A model generated the notes under the pieces. The model was not told the DNA's origin. It was given only the letters and a program-made list of their open reading frames with translations, and ran no database searches. Made by a program: the position numbers and the translations under genes. Source: an uncultured Collinsella sp. (GTDB lineage Bacteria; Actinomycetota; Coriobacteriia; Coriobacteriales; Coriobacteriaceae). From it: DNA of 64,000 nt. Where the stretch lies: positions 1 through 64,000 of the forward strand of contig CATWQC010000010.1 in NCBI GenBank assembly GCA_958352845.1, given 5' to 3'. Below are positions 15,671 through 24,954 of the stretch, piece by piece; position 1 is the first letter of the stretch; every line of letters begins with the position of its first letter.

Positions 15671-16807
15671 CTATAAGGTTGAAATGAAGGTGGACAGGCG
15701 ATTTAGGCCTTCGTCCAGATCTTGGTCGGAGACGCAGTAGCTTAGGCGGATGTGGCCTTCGGTTCCGAAGCAGTCTCCCGGGACTAGGGCTACGTTTGCT
15801 TCTTTGATGGCTTTGATGCAGAAGTCTTCGCTGGTTAGACCGAATTTTTTGATGCTCGGGAAAGTGTAGAAGGCTCCTGCGGGCTCTACTACGTCGAGGC
15901 CCATGGCGTCTAAGGCTGCGAGTACGCGTTCGCGACGGGCTCGATAGACTTCGAGCATGGGGGTTGGGTCGACGGTGAGGGCTCGGGCTGCGGCGTCCAT
16001 CTCGAAGGAGACGGCGCTCGATACTAGGTATTGGTGAGCTTTTGCGATCTCGGCGATGACGGGGGCTGCGGCTGCGAGCCAACCCAGGCGCCAGCCGGTC
16101 ATAGCCCAGGGCTTGGAGAAGCTCTCGATGACGACCGTCTGCTCGCGCAGCTCCGGGTGTCGCTGGGCGAAGCGCTCGTAGCCATCCACATAGACCAGGC
16201 GGTTGTATACGTCGTCGCAGACCACGTAGATGCCCATCTGCTCCGCCACGTGCGCCACGGCGTCGAGCGAAGCCGCGTTGAGGATACAGCCCGTAGGATT
16301 GTTGGGCGAGCAGATGACGATGGCCTTGGTCGCCGACGTCACGCAAGCACGAAGCGCATCCTCGTCAATCTGAAATTGCGCAGGCTCCGTATCCAAAAAG
16401 ACTGCTTTGGCGTGGTTGGCCACGACGATGCTCTCGTACAGGCCAAAGGCCGGCGTGGGAATAATGACCTCATCGCCGGGGTTGAGCATGGCCATGAATG
16501 TTGCCGACAGGGCCTCGGTCGCGCCGTCGGTCAGGATGACCTCGTCGGCGGAAAACGCCAGGCCCGCGTCATCCATATATTTGGACAGTGCATCACGCAG
16601 GGCGGGGCGACCGTTGTTGGGCGGATAGTGCGTGTCACCACGGTCCAGTGCGGCGGTCACCTCGGCGCTAATCACATCGGGCGTGGGAAAATCGGGCTCG
16701 CCAAGCGCAAGCGCGATACACCCCGGGTGCTGGGCGGCGAGCGCGTTGATCCGGCGGATACCGGAGGGCTTGAGCGTGGCAAGCGAGGTATTCATGGGCA
16801 GACGCAT
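15671..16807 (-). CDS. Class I/II pyridoxal-phosphate aminotransferase
   Basis: 378 residues of the aspartate/aromatic aminotransferase superfamily (fold type I). Visible PLP-site residues are PNNPTG at about 169-174, DD.Y at 198-201 and the Schiff-base lysine K232 in SFSKPWAMTGWR. The substrate is not determinable by eye; aspartate or aromatic amino acids are likely. The ATG follows AAAGGA. It is divergent from the gene at 16901. The last third (15671 to about 16045) uses many A-ending codons (CTA, GTA, GGA, GCA) unlike the rest of the gene, which may mark a recombined segment. Confidence 0.88.
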   Translation of the reverse strand: MRLPMNTSLATLKPSGIRRINALAAQHPGCIALALGEPDFPTPDVISAEVTAALDRGDTHYPPNNGRPALRDALSKYMDDAGLAFSADEVILTDGATEALSATFMAMLNPGDEVIIPTPAFGLYESIVVANHAKAVFLDTEPAQFQIDEDALRACVTSATKAIVICSPNNPTGCILNAASLDAVAHVAEQMGIYVVCDDVYNRLVYVDGYERFAQRHPELREQTVVIESFSKPWAMTGWRLGWLAAAAPVIAEIAKAHQYLVSSAVSFEMDAAARALTVDPTPMLEVYRARRERVLAALDAMGLDVVEPAGAFYTFPSIKKFGLTSEDFCIKAIKEANVALVPGDCFGTEGHIRLSYCVSDQDLDEGLNRLSTFISTL

Positions 16808-16900
16808 GGCGTTCCTTTCGTAAGGGTTGCACTAGGATAGCGCGGCGAGGCGCCGCCAGACGGTGTAACCTAAACGGAAACCAACCGGAAAGGAGGCGGC

Positions 16901-17563
16901 ATGGAGACGACCGCACGCGGCGATGTACCAAAAACGTTGCAAACCATTGCGTATATCAGCATTCCCAATAGCGCCGATCTTGAGTTTTTGCTTTGGGACC
17001 TGCAGGATGCCATCGCCGCCTATGCACAGCTTTCCGGCACTGCACTCCCCCGCCCAGTCGACTTGAAGGCAAATGACGCCGGCAGCGTTGCCGATGGCAT
17101 CGTGCTGGCCATTGAAGATGTGGCTGACGATGAGACGTTGACAGCCACCGAGCAGGCGCTTGAGCGCTTTGGCGGTACGGGAACGCGCGTCTATGCCGCG
17201 ATTCGAGCCGCACAAGAGGGCACTGAGCAGGCGCGTGGGACCGCCGTTCGCCTGCACAAGGCATGTGAGCGCCATGACCAATTGTGGTGTGGCGGCGTTG
17301 CCATCTGCGCCGGCAGCGGCATTGCGGCGCTTCGTCGCTCTCCGCGCATGGGACTCTTGCGCCGACCATTTTCGGAAGCGATGGATAAGCTTGTGGGCGC
17401 TGTGCGCATGGGCTGCTCCGTCGAGCATGCACAGCGACTTGGCGGCGGCAATGCCGCCAACGTCGACACCGACGGCATGGTTTGCGCCGAGCCAGCCGTG
17501 CCCGCGCCGATCTGGCGAGGCGTTCTGAAACGTCTGGGCGCCCACGCTCAAACAAAAATCTAA
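16901..17563 (+). CDS. Hypothetical protein, no family recognised
   Basis: 220 residues, METTARGDVPKTLQTIAYIS..., after AAAGGAGG. Coding is supported by the good ribosome-binding site, GC-rich third positions and a position between two real genes without a large gap. It has no signal peptide or membrane segments. Alternating hydrophobic stretches (YISIPNSADLEFLLWDLQ, GTRVYAAIRA, LWCGGVAICAGSGI) followed by a basic RRSPRMGLLRR loop faintly suggest an alpha/beta nucleotide or flavin fold, but I cannot assign one. It converges on the glycosylase gene with one base between the stop codons. Confidence 0.6.
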   Translation: METTARGDVPKTLQTIAYISIPNSADLEFLLWDLQDAIAAYAQLSGTALPRPVDLKANDAGSVADGIVLAIEDVADDETLTATEQALERFGGTGTRVYAAIRAAQEGTEQARGTAVRLHKACERHDQLWCGGVAICAGSGIAALRRSPRMGLLRRPFSEAMDKLVGAVRMGCSVEHAQRLGGGNAANVDTDGMVCAEPAVPAPIWRGVLKRLGAHAQTKI

Positions 17564-17564
17564 A

Positions 17565-18128
17565 TTAAATAACAGCCCAGTCAACGGCTTCGTGCCAACG
17601 CTCAACAAGACGTTCCAGGCGCCAGGCGGCATTGGCGGGACTTGTCGAGGGCAGGACGATAGCGGGCAGCCCCGTCCGATCTTGCAAGTAGCGTTTGTAG
17701 AGTCGCCCTGCCGTACCGCCGTTACAGACAACGACCTCGATCGGCGCGGCATCGGTAATGCGCTCGATATGTGCCGGCACAACGTTGCGGATGCTCGCGT
17801 CGCTCGAGCCCTTAATGTCGCAGCTCTCGACCACATCCCACAGGGCCACGCCGCCGTTCAGCAGCATGGCCCGCTTGGCGGCAATGGAGGCATCGAGCGT
17901 CGCGGGCTCACCGCTTGCCAAAGGATCGCCCTCGTTGGGCGGCACAGGCATACCGAGGCACGTGGCCATCACACGCCAAAAGCGATTCTGAGGGTTGCCG
18001 TAATAAAAGGCATTGGCGCGCGAAAGCACCGAGGGAAACGACCCGAGCACCAAAACGCGCGAGTGCTCGTCAAACACGGGCTCAAACCCATGCTCAATAT
18101 GTTGATAGCCCTCGTCAGACGCAGCCAC
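17565..18128 (-). CDS. DNA-deoxyinosine (hypoxanthine) glycosylase, uracil-DNA glycosylase superfamily
   Basis: 187 residues. RVLVLGSFPSVLSRANAFYYGNPQNRFWR is the N-terminal active-site region of the bacterial hypoxanthine-DNA glycosylase group, and LPSTSPANAAW is the C-terminal motif II equivalent. Such enzymes excise deaminated purines to start base-excision repair. The GTG start lies three bases after the stop of the GH13 gene, with GAGGG as the ribosome-binding site, so it is probably coupled to that gene although the functions look unrelated. Confidence 0.75.
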   Translation of the reverse strand: MAASDEGYQHIEHGFEPVFDEHSRVLVLGSFPSVLSRANAFYYGNPQNRFWRVMATCLGMPVPPNEGDPLASGEPATLDASIAAKRAMLLNGGVALWDVVESCDIKGSSDASIRNVVPAHIERITDAAPIEVVVCNGGTAGRLYKRYLQDRTGLPAIVLPSTSPANAAWRLERLVERWHEAVDWAVI

Positions 18129-18131
18129 GAG

Positions 18132-19508
18132 CTAGGCCCTCAGCAGATAACGCACCTCATAGGGTGCGAGTTCAAGGGAGCCCGGCAGCTCGACCGTGGG
18201 CGCACCGTCGGCAAGCAGGTCGACGAAGGAGCCGTTGAGTTCGCCGGCTCCAAAGGTATAGGGCTCGTTCACGGCATTGACCGCCACGAGCACCGTCGCG
18301 TCGTCGCAGGCGCGCTCGAACAGCAGCTGCTTGTTCTGGATCACCACGTTGCGATAGGCACCGTAGTTGAGGGCACGGGCCGCCGCGTCGTTTGCCGAGC
18401 GTAGGTGCGCGAGCTGCTTGATGAAGGCCGTTAGCTCGTTGGGCGCAGGCTCATCGAGCGCAGGACGTAGCGCCCAATCGCCATCGGGGCCGCCCTTTTC
18501 GCCGGCAATCCCCCACTCGCTGCCGTAGTAGACGCACGGAATGCCCGGCATACCAAAGAGCATGCCGTAGGCGGGGCGCAGGCAGGACTTGTCCGTCAGG
18601 ATGCTCGCCAGGCGCGGCACATCGTGGTTGTCGACAAACGACAGCAGGTGTTTGCCGCGGTAGATGCACCACGGGTCGCCGCCAAACTGGCGGTGCAACG
18701 AATGGGCGATCTCGAACATGTTGACCGAGTTAAAGCTGGAGTACAGGCCCTTGTAGCACTCGTAGTTGGTGCAGGAGCCGAGCATCTCGTCGTTGACGAT
18801 CTGGTTGTAGTCGCCGTGGAGCGTCTCACCAATCAGCACAAAGTCGGGCTTGAGCTCACGGGTAAAAGTATGCAGGCGGCGCATAAAGTCGCGGTCGAGC
18901 ATATAGGCGACGTCCAGGCGCAGGCCGTCGATGCCAAAGACCTCGGCCCAGTGACGCACAGACTCAAGCAGGTAATCGACCACGGCGGGGTTTTGCAGGT
19001 TGAGCTTCACAAGCTCAAAATGGCCCTCCCAGCCCTCGTACCAAAAGCCGTCGCCGTAGCACGAGTCACCGTCAAAGCTGATGTGGAACCAATCCTTGTA
19101 CGGCGAGTCCCACTTACGCTCCTGCACATCGCGGAAGGCCCAAAAGCCACGACCGACGTGGTTGAAGACGGCATCGAGTACCACGCGGATGCCATGGGCA
19201 TGCAATGTCTCGCACACGGCGGCAAAGTCGGCATCGCTGCCTAGGCGGCGGTCGATGTGGCGCAGGCTGCGCGTGTCGTAGCCATGGCTATCGGACTCGA
19301 GCGGCGGGTTGATGAGCACGGCGCCAATGCCAAGTTCCTGCAGGTAATCGGCCCATTGGGCAATCTTCATGATGGGGGCATCGGGATTGGCAGCGGCATC
19401 GGCGGCAGGGGCGAGCTCATCCTCGGCAACGGGGGCGGCGTTTTCGCGCGGAGCTCCGCAAAAGCCCAGCGGATAGATCTGATAGAACGTCGTCTCGTAT
19501 GCCCACAT
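18132..19508 (-). CDS. GH13 alpha-amylase family glycosidase
   Basis: 458 residues, no signal peptide, so cytosolic. The four GH13 regions are present: DAVFNH (112-117), GLRLDVAYM with nucleophile D199, LIGETLHGD with acid/base E228, and FVDNHD with D296. A short C-terminal beta domain follows. The length and the missing N-terminal domain suggest a small maltodextrin- or cyclomaltodextrin-type hydrolase. The ATG at 19508 is six bases after GGGAGG; the frame extends 11 codons further without support. Confidence 0.85.
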   Translation of the reverse strand: MWAYETTFYQIYPLGFCGAPRENAAPVAEDELAPAADAAANPDAPIMKIAQWADYLQELGIGAVLINPPLESDSHGYDTRSLRHIDRRLGSDADFAAVCETLHAHGIRVVLDAVFNHVGRGFWAFRDVQERKWDSPYKDWFHISFDGDSCYGDGFWYEGWEGHFELVKLNLQNPAVVDYLLESVRHWAEVFGIDGLRLDVAYMLDRDFMRRLHTFTRELKPDFVLIGETLHGDYNQIVNDEMLGSCTNYECYKGLYSSFNSVNMFEIAHSLHRQFGGDPWCIYRGKHLLSFVDNHDVPRLASILTDKSCLRPAYGMLFGMPGIPCVYYGSEWGIAGEKGGPDGDWALRPALDEPAPNELTAFIKQLAHLRSANDAAARALNYGAYRNVVIQNKQLLFERACDDATVLVAVNAVNEPYTFGAGELNGSFVDLLADGAPTVELPGSLELAPYEVRYLLRA

Positions 19509-19579
19509 AGCAACCTCCCGGTAAGCGCAACACAACGACATCCATTGTATGCCCAGCTTGTATCCTCTCCCCCAAAATA

Positions 19580-19646
19580 AGTTGCGGTGGAATAGTTCCT
19601 GCTTGGGCCTTCAGAGGCCTTAAACAGGAACTATTCCACCGCAACT
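19580..19646. repeat. AGTTGCGGTGGAATA palindrome, copy 1
   Basis: Perfect 22-bp inverted arms (19580-19601 and 19625-19646) around a small GGCCT/AGGCC loop hairpin, in the gap between the MFS gene and the GH13 gene. Confidence 0.85.
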
Positions 19647-19661
19647 GATGAGGAAACGTGA

Positions 19662-20858
19662 TTAGGCGACAGGCTTTGCGCGACGAATGGCCGGGAACAT
19701 CACCGTGATAGCGAGGATGACGCCCACGGCAGCGATCGCACCGCCCGCGAAGCCGATCCAGGCGATACCGGGACCCGAAACCACGGCTCCGCCGATCGCG
19801 GTACCCGTGCCGATACCGAGGTTGAACAGGCCCGAGAAGATCGACATGGCAACGGCCGACGAATCTGCCGGCGTGTGCTTGATGAGCTCGGCCTGAAACG
19901 CCACGTTAAAGGCCGTGGCGCAGCAACCCCACAGTGCGCAGACGGCAAGCACTGTCACGAGCGACGATGCGGCCGGCCCCATGAGCAGCAGGGCCACCGG
20001 CACGCCGGAGAGCGTGATAGCCAAGAACGGGAAGCGATGCCCATCGAACAGGCGGCCAAACAGCCAGCTTCCGAGCAAACCAGAGCAGCCAAACGCCGTC
20101 AGCGTCATGGTAATGGCGCCCGCATCGACGTGCGCGACCTGCGCCAGGAAGGGCTCGATATAGCTGTAGCTTGCGTAATAGCCGGTCGCTATGAAGACCG
20201 TGACTGCGTAGAGCGCGATGAGGAGCGGGTTCTTGAGCAGCTCGGGCAGTTGCTTGACGGTAAAGCGCTCACCCGCCGGCATGGCCGGGAACACCGCTGC
20301 CTGGTAGACGGCCGCGATGGCCGAGAGGCCCCCGACCACGGCAAACGTCATGCGCCAGCCCACGGCCAAGCCTATGGCGCGACCGAGGGGCAGGCCAAAG
20401 ATCTGCGCGATGGACGAGCCAGTGGCGATCATGCTGATGGCGAGCGCCCCATGGCGCGTGTCGACCAGGCGCGAGGCCATAATCGAAGCGACCGACCAGA
20501 ACACGGCATGCGCGCAAGCGACCACCAGGCGCGCGCAGACCAAGATGGGATAGGTGGGCGCCACGGCGGACAGGAACTGGCCGAGCGAGAACACGGCAAG
20601 CACGCCCAGCAGCATCCGCTTGAACTCGAAGCGCGAGGCAAACACCATGAGCGGCAACGACAGCAGCATGACGCCCCAGGCATAGACCGAGATCATGATG
20701 CCCGCCTGGGCCTCGGTGAGCGAGAACGACGCGGCGATATCAGTCAAAAGGCCGATGGGCATAAACTCCGACGTGTTGAACACGAACGCACAGCAGGTGA
20801 GCCCGACGAGTGGGAGCCACTGCCTGAGCGTGATGCCATCTTGCCTTGCCTGACTCAT
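19662..20858 (-). CDS. MFS transporter, sugar-efflux (SotB/AraJ-like) type
   Basis: 398 residues with about 12 hydrophobic segments in two halves, and a short basic C-terminus (AIRRAKPVA). The opening FNTSEFMPIGLLTDIAASF and the RFEFKRMLLG loop match the DHA1 sugar/arabinose efflux group. Substrate unknown; drug efflux is possible. I start at the ATG at 20858 (MSQARQDG), nine bases after GGAG; the reading frame is open five codons earlier. It is transcribed with the same polarity as feoB upstream and GH13 downstream. Confidence 0.8.
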   Translation of the reverse strand: MSQARQDGITLRQWLPLVGLTCCAFVFNTSEFMPIGLLTDIAASFSLTEAQAGIMISVYAWGVMLLSLPLMVFASRFEFKRMLLGVLAVFSLGQFLSAVAPTYPILVCARLVVACAHAVFWSVASIMASRLVDTRHGALAISMIATGSSIAQIFGLPLGRAIGLAVGWRMTFAVVGGLSAIAAVYQAAVFPAMPAGERFTVKQLPELLKNPLLIALYAVTVFIATGYYASYSYIEPFLAQVAHVDAGAITMTLTAFGCSGLLGSWLFGRLFDGHRFPFLAITLSGVPVALLLMGPAASSLVTVLAVCALWGCCATAFNVAFQAELIKHTPADSSAVAMSIFSGLFNLGIGTGTAIGGAVVSGPGIAWIGFAGGAIAAVGVILAITVMFPAIRRAKPVA

Positions 20859-20978
20859 ATATAACATCTCCAATCATTTTGAGCGGAGGCGATTATATAG
20901 CAACGGTCCCACATCCGTCAGTAACGGACACGGGACCGAAACAATTCGATACACAGAGGTTGCGCCGTCAATAAATAG

Positions 20979-23339
20979 CTAAGCCAACCCCAGCAATATG
21001 CCCGCCGAATGCACGACAAACGCCACGATCCAGGCGACCGTCACTTGAAACGCGAACACGGCAACGGCATAGCGCGCGCCCAACTCGCTCCTGACGGCGC
21101 CGATGGCCGCCACGCAGGGCGGGTACAGCAACGTAAAGACCAGGAACACGTAAGCGGTAAACGGCGAAAACATGGTCGACAGTGCCGCGGGTGAGGTCGC
21201 GCCCAAAAGCACTGTGAGAGTCGAGATGACGCTCTCCTTGGCAATAAGTCCGGTGACGAGCGCCGTGGATGCGCGCCAGTCGCCAAAGCCGAGCGGCGCC
21301 AGCAGCGGGGCGATGATGCTACCCAGGCCGGCAAGCAGACTCTGCGACTGGTCGGCGACCACGTTAAAGCGGATATCGAACGTCTGCAGGAACCAGATGA
21401 CCACCGTAGCGGCAAAGATAATGGTAAAGGCCTTGGTGATGAAGTCCTTGGCCTTATCCCATGCCAGCATCACCGTCGTCTTGACGCTCGGCAGGCGGTA
21501 ATTGGGAAGCTCCATGATAAACGGCACCGGGTCGCCCTTAAATGCCGTGCGGTTGAGCACCAAAGCCGCGATGCAGCCGACCACGATACCGATCAGATAG
21601 AGCGAGACCATGGCGGGAACCGTTGCCTGTGGGAAAAACGCCCCGCACAGCAAGCCGTAAACCGGCAACTTGGCTGAGCAGCTCATAAACGGCGTGAGCA
21701 TGACCGTCATCTTGCGGTCGTGCTCGGATGGGAGCGTACGGGTCGACATGATAGCCGGCACGGTGCAGCCAAAACCGACGAGCATGGGCACAAAGCTGCG
21801 GCCCGACAGGCCAAAACGACGCAGCACCTTATCCATGACAAAGGCGACGCGCGCCATGTAGCCCGAGTCTTCCAGAATGGAGAGGAACAAGAAGAGCACG
21901 ACGATAATCGGCAGGAAGGTCAGCACACTGCCCACGCCCGTAAGCACGCCGTCGACAGCCAGCGAGCGCACCACGTCGTTGGTGCCGAACGCCTTGAGGC
22001 CCGCATCGGCCGAGGCGATGATAGCAGCGATACCGTCCTCCATGAGTCCCTGCAACGCCGCGCCGATCACGCCAAACGTCAGCCAAAAGACGAGGCCCAT
22101 GATCACCAGGAACGCCGGAATGGCCGTGTAGCGACCCGTCAGGATGCGGTCGATCTTGACGGAGCGCACGTGCTCGCGGCTTTCGTGCGGTTTGACGACG
22201 CAGCGCCCGCACACGTCGCCGATAAAGCTAAAGCGCATATCGGCCAGCGCGGACAGGCGGTCGGTGCCGGCCTCGCCCTCCATCTGGGTAATGATGTGCT
22301 CGATAGCGTCGAGCTCGTTGCGATCCAGGTGAAGCGCCTCGGTCACCAGCTCGTCGCCCTCAACCAGCTTGGTCGCCGCAAAGCGCACCGGGATGTGCGC
22401 CGTCACGGCATGGTCCTCGATCAGGTTGGCAATGCCGTGGATGCAGCGATGCAGTGCGCCGCCGTCCGATCCATCGGGCGCACAGAAGTCCAGGCGACCG
22501 GGGCGCTCGCGGAACCGCGCCACGTGCAAGGCATGATCCACCAGCTCGCCGATACCCTCGTTGCGGGCAGCGCTAATGGGAACAACAGGCACGCCCAACA
22601 GGCTCTCGAGCAGATTGACGTCCACGGCGCCGCCGTTGGCCGTCACCTCGTCCATCATGTTGAGCGCGATGACCATGGGGCGGTCGAGCTCCATAAGCTG
22701 CAGCGTCAGGTACAGGTTACGTTCGATGTTGGTGGCGTCGATGATGTCGATGATGGCGTCGGGGTTTTCGTCCAAGATGAATTGGCGGCTGACGATCTCT
22801 TCGCCCGTGTACGGCGACAGGGAGTAAATGCCGGGCAGATCGGTAACGCTTGCCTCGGGATGGTTACGGATGGTGCCGTCCTTGCGGTCGACCGTCACGC
22901 CAGGAAAGTTACCGACGTGCTGGTTGGAGCCCGTAAGCTGGTTGAACAGCGTGGTCTTACCGCAGTTTTGGTTGCCGGCGAGGGCAAAATGCAGCGGTGC
23001 GCCCTCGGGCACGGCCGTTTTTGCCGCACGGGGCGAATACATCCCCTCGCCGAGTGCCGGATGCTCCGTCGTTCCGATTGCGGCGTTGGCGCGCGGACCG
23101 GTATCGGTGTCGTGCACATCCACGAGCTCAATGCGTGCGGCATCATCCTTGCGCAGCGTCAACTCGTAGCCACGCAGGCGAATCTCGAGCGGGTCGCCCA
23201 TGGGGGCGTACTTCATCATGGTGACTTCGGTGCCCGGCGTTAGGCCCATGTCCAAAATATGCTGTCGGAGTGCCTGGTCGTCCGATGCCACCGATGCGAC
23301 AACGGCGTCCTTTCCAATCTCGAGCGTATCGAGCTTCAC
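20979..23339 (-). CDS. feoB: Ferrous iron transporter, FeoA-FeoB fusion
   Basis: About 786 residues. The N-terminal 75 residues (VKLDTLEIGKDAVVASV ... LTLRKDDAARIEL) form an FeoA-like SH3 domain. A linker leads to the FeoB G domain with P-loop GNQNCGKTT, switch NFPGVTVD and DLPGIYSL. The rest is the polytopic Gate/core region with repeated membrane segments. It imports Fe2+ with GTPase control. The start is the GTG at 23339, nine bases after GGAGG; the frame stays open 79 codons upstream, but that stretch is repeat DNA. No Fur box was recognised. Confidence 0.92.
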   Translation of the reverse strand: MKLDTLEIGKDAVVASVASDDQALRQHILDMGLTPGTEVTMMKYAPMGDPLEIRLRGYELTLRKDDAARIELVDVHDTDTGPRANAAIGTTEHPALGEGMYSPRAAKTAVPEGAPLHFALAGNQNCGKTTLFNQLTGSNQHVGNFPGVTVDRKDGTIRNHPEASVTDLPGIYSLSPYTGEEIVSRQFILDENPDAIIDIIDATNIERNLYLTLQLMELDRPMVIALNMMDEVTANGGAVDVNLLESLLGVPVVPISAARNEGIGELVDHALHVARFRERPGRLDFCAPDGSDGGALHRCIHGIANLIEDHAVTAHIPVRFAATKLVEGDELVTEALHLDRNELDAIEHIITQMEGEAGTDRLSALADMRFSFIGDVCGRCVVKPHESREHVRSVKIDRILTGRYTAIPAFLVIMGLVFWLTFGVIGAALQGLMEDGIAAIIASADAGLKAFGTNDVVRSLAVDGVLTGVGSVLTFLPIIVVLFLFLSILEDSGYMARVAFVMDKVLRRFGLSGRSFVPMLVGFGCTVPAIMSTRTLPSEHDRKMTVMLTPFMSCSAKLPVYGLLCGAFFPQATVPAMVSLYLIGIVVGCIAALVLNRTAFKGDPVPFIMELPNYRLPSVKTTVMLAWDKAKDFITKAFTIIFAATVVIWFLQTFDIRFNVVADQSQSLLAGLGSIIAPLLAPLGFGDWRASTALVTGLIAKESVISTLTVLLGATSPAALSTMFSPFTAYVFLVFTLLYPPCVAAIGAVRSELGARYAVAVFAFQVTVAWIVAFVVHSAGILLGLA

Positions 23340-23505
23340 GTCCGTGTTCCTCCCCCGGCGCCCACAGGGCGTTGCATTTATGTTCACCTTGGCTAACCGT
23401 TTGCCACGGCTAACCAATTTAACCATGCATGATAGCGCGAACACACAACGATGTTCAATCAGCAAATTGGCGCAATGGGGACAGGCAGGAGAGTTCAGGG
23501 CCATA

Positions 23506-23676
23506 GTTTCCCGATGAGGCCTCTCGGGGAAACTACATCCCAGAATTCCGGCTCGAAACGGGATATGGTTTCCCAAACAGGCCTCTTACGGAAAATGCAT
23601 CCCGGAATCCTCGCTCGAAACGGGACGCGCTTTCCCAGTCGAGGCCCTATGGGAAACTGCGTCCCACCTTGAAAGG
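23506..23676. repeat. Three tandem 62-nt stem-loop repeats
   Basis: GTTTCCC or CTTTCCC recurs at 23506, 23568 and 23630, an exact 62-base period. Each unit has GTTTCCC/GGGAAAC arms around a GAGGCC loop, and GGAATnC..GCTCGAAACGGGA links the units. Non-coding. It fills the gap upstream of feoB. Confidence 0.75.
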
Positions 23677-23716
23677 CAAAACTGGGGCGCAGTTTCCGGG
23701 CGGGGCATCAAAAACG

Positions 23717-23785
23717 AAGTTGCGGTGGAATAGTTCCTGGATGGGCTGGTTGATGCCCCAGATAGGAACTATTTCACCGCAAGTT
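23717..23785. repeat. AGTTGCGGTGGAATA palindrome, copy 2
   Basis: AAGTTGCGGTGGAATAGTTC and GAACTATTTCACCGCAAGTT are imperfect inverted arms around a different loop from copy 1. Located downstream of the esterase gene. Confidence 0.8.
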
Positions 23786-23811
23786 ATTGAAGGGCTTGGA
23801 TGCCGGGACTC

Positions 23812-24711
23812 TTACAGATGGCGCTCCAGGAAGCGGAAGGCTAGGCGGATCCAGGGACGGACCGCTACCTGCTTGTCCTCGTTGTCGACCGCGGTGTTGG
23901 CGTTGCCGAGCGAAAGGCCGTGACCACCCTGGTCGAAGACGTGCATCTCGCATGCAACGCCCTCCTCGGCCATGCGCTGCGCAAACGGGTAGACCTGCGC
24001 GATCGGCGCCGTCTTGTCGTCGGACACGCCCCACACAAAGGTCGGTGGCATCTGACGCGAAACATGCGTGGTGGGGCAGATGTCGGCCAGATGCTCGTCA
24101 GTTGCCTCGCCGCCCGTCACCATCGACAGGTAGTCGTTGAGCAAATCGCGCCCCGTCTTGCCGCCCGTCTTGGGCACACGCAAGTCAATGCGCGGATCGC
24201 GCGTCTGCATGTCGCGCACATAGGCAAAGTCGAGCAATGGATAGCCCAGCACCACGGCATCGGGACGAATGTCGTCCGGACGCGCCCCGGCAAGTGCCGC
24301 AAAGGGGCCGGTCTTCCACTGTGTTGCCAGCGAGGCGCAAATCATGCCGCCAGCAGAAAAGCCCACGACGCACACGCGCTTAGGATCGACATGCCACTCG
24401 TCGGCGTTGGCGCGCACCGTGGCGACCATCTTGGCAAGATCTGCCTGGGGGTGCGGAAAGCTCACGTCACCCGTAGAACTCGTGACATAGTTGAGCACAA
24501 AGGCCTGGTAACCGTGATCCAAAAACGCAAACGCCACCGGGTCCTGCTCGTGCGGAGCGATATGTGTAAACCCGCCTCCGCCACAGATAATCACCGCGGG
24601 GCGGCGGCCATTCGGTTTATCGGGCAACGGCTCGGCACCCAAATACGTAAACGTCGCCGGATAATCCTCGGTCGGCTCCTCGCCCCACAGCGCATGGTTC
24701 TCGACAATCAT
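23812..24711 (-). CDS. Alpha/beta-hydrolase, acetyl-esterase/BD-FAE-like
   Basis: 299 residues. The serine-hydrolase triad can be read: S119 in VVGFSAGG, the Asp of WGVSDDKTAP and the His of FDQGGHGLS. The oxyanion loop is CGGGGF. No signal peptide, so an intracellular deacetylase/esterase acting on small carbohydrate or phenolic esters is plausible. The ATG at 24711 follows AAGGGAG by five bases; 69 further upstream codons in frame are unsupported. Divergent from the PTS gene. Confidence 0.8.
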   Translation of the reverse strand: MIVENHALWGEEPTEDYPATFTYLGAEPLPDKPNGRRPAVIICGGGGFTHIAPHEQDPVAFAFLDHGYQAFVLNYVTSSTGDVSFPHPQADLAKMVATVRANADEWHVDPKRVCVVGFSAGGMICASLATQWKTGPFAALAGARPDDIRPDAVVLGYPLLDFAYVRDMQTRDPRIDLRVPKTGGKTGRDLLNDYLSMVTGGEATDEHLADICPTTHVSRQMPPTFVWGVSDDKTAPIAQVYPFAQRMAEEGVACEMHVFDQGGHGLSLGNANTAVDNEDKQVAVRPWIRLAFRFLERHL

Positions 24712-24837
24712 ATGTGCTCCCTTCGCGCAAATTATGCGCCCTTGTTTTTCGCCTTCAAGCGTACCCCACTTGAACCCGTGGCGCAGAAACACTCCGGCAA
24801 TAAGTTTCCCTTCAACTGATATATCACATAATCCCAG

Positions 24838-24907
24838 TTCAGAGGTATCGTTGAGCAGCGTAGAATAGGGGCGTTGACCAAGCCGCGAAACACATGTGAA
24901 ACGTTTC
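24838..24907 (+). promoter_or_regulatory. Weak promoter with palindromic operator before the PTS EIIA gene
   Basis: TTCAGA, 17 bases, TAGAAT (24838-24866) is followed by the palindrome GAAACGTTTC (24898-24907), a LacI/CcpA-style half-site pair. Tentative. Confidence 0.3.
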
Positions 24908-24954
24908 CGGCAAACCAAACGCGCGATATGCGCCTATTTAAGTTGGAGGCAACT

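Noticed and set aside
23478..23488. GGGGACAGG core near feoB
   Set aside because: Has the core of the dispersed hairpin family but no complementary arms around it; at most a remnant.
23340..23576. 79-codon N-terminal extension of feoB
   Set aside because: Runs through the tandem repeat region; the FeoA domain starts at the GTG with a good ribosome-binding site.
23506..23676. CRISPR-like array
   Set aside because: Units are similar over their full length with hairpins, not identical repeats with unique spacers, and no cas genes are present.
24898..24907. CcpA catabolite-response element before the EIIA gene
   Set aside because: The palindrome is two bases shorter than the usual cre core, so I list it only as a tentative operator.
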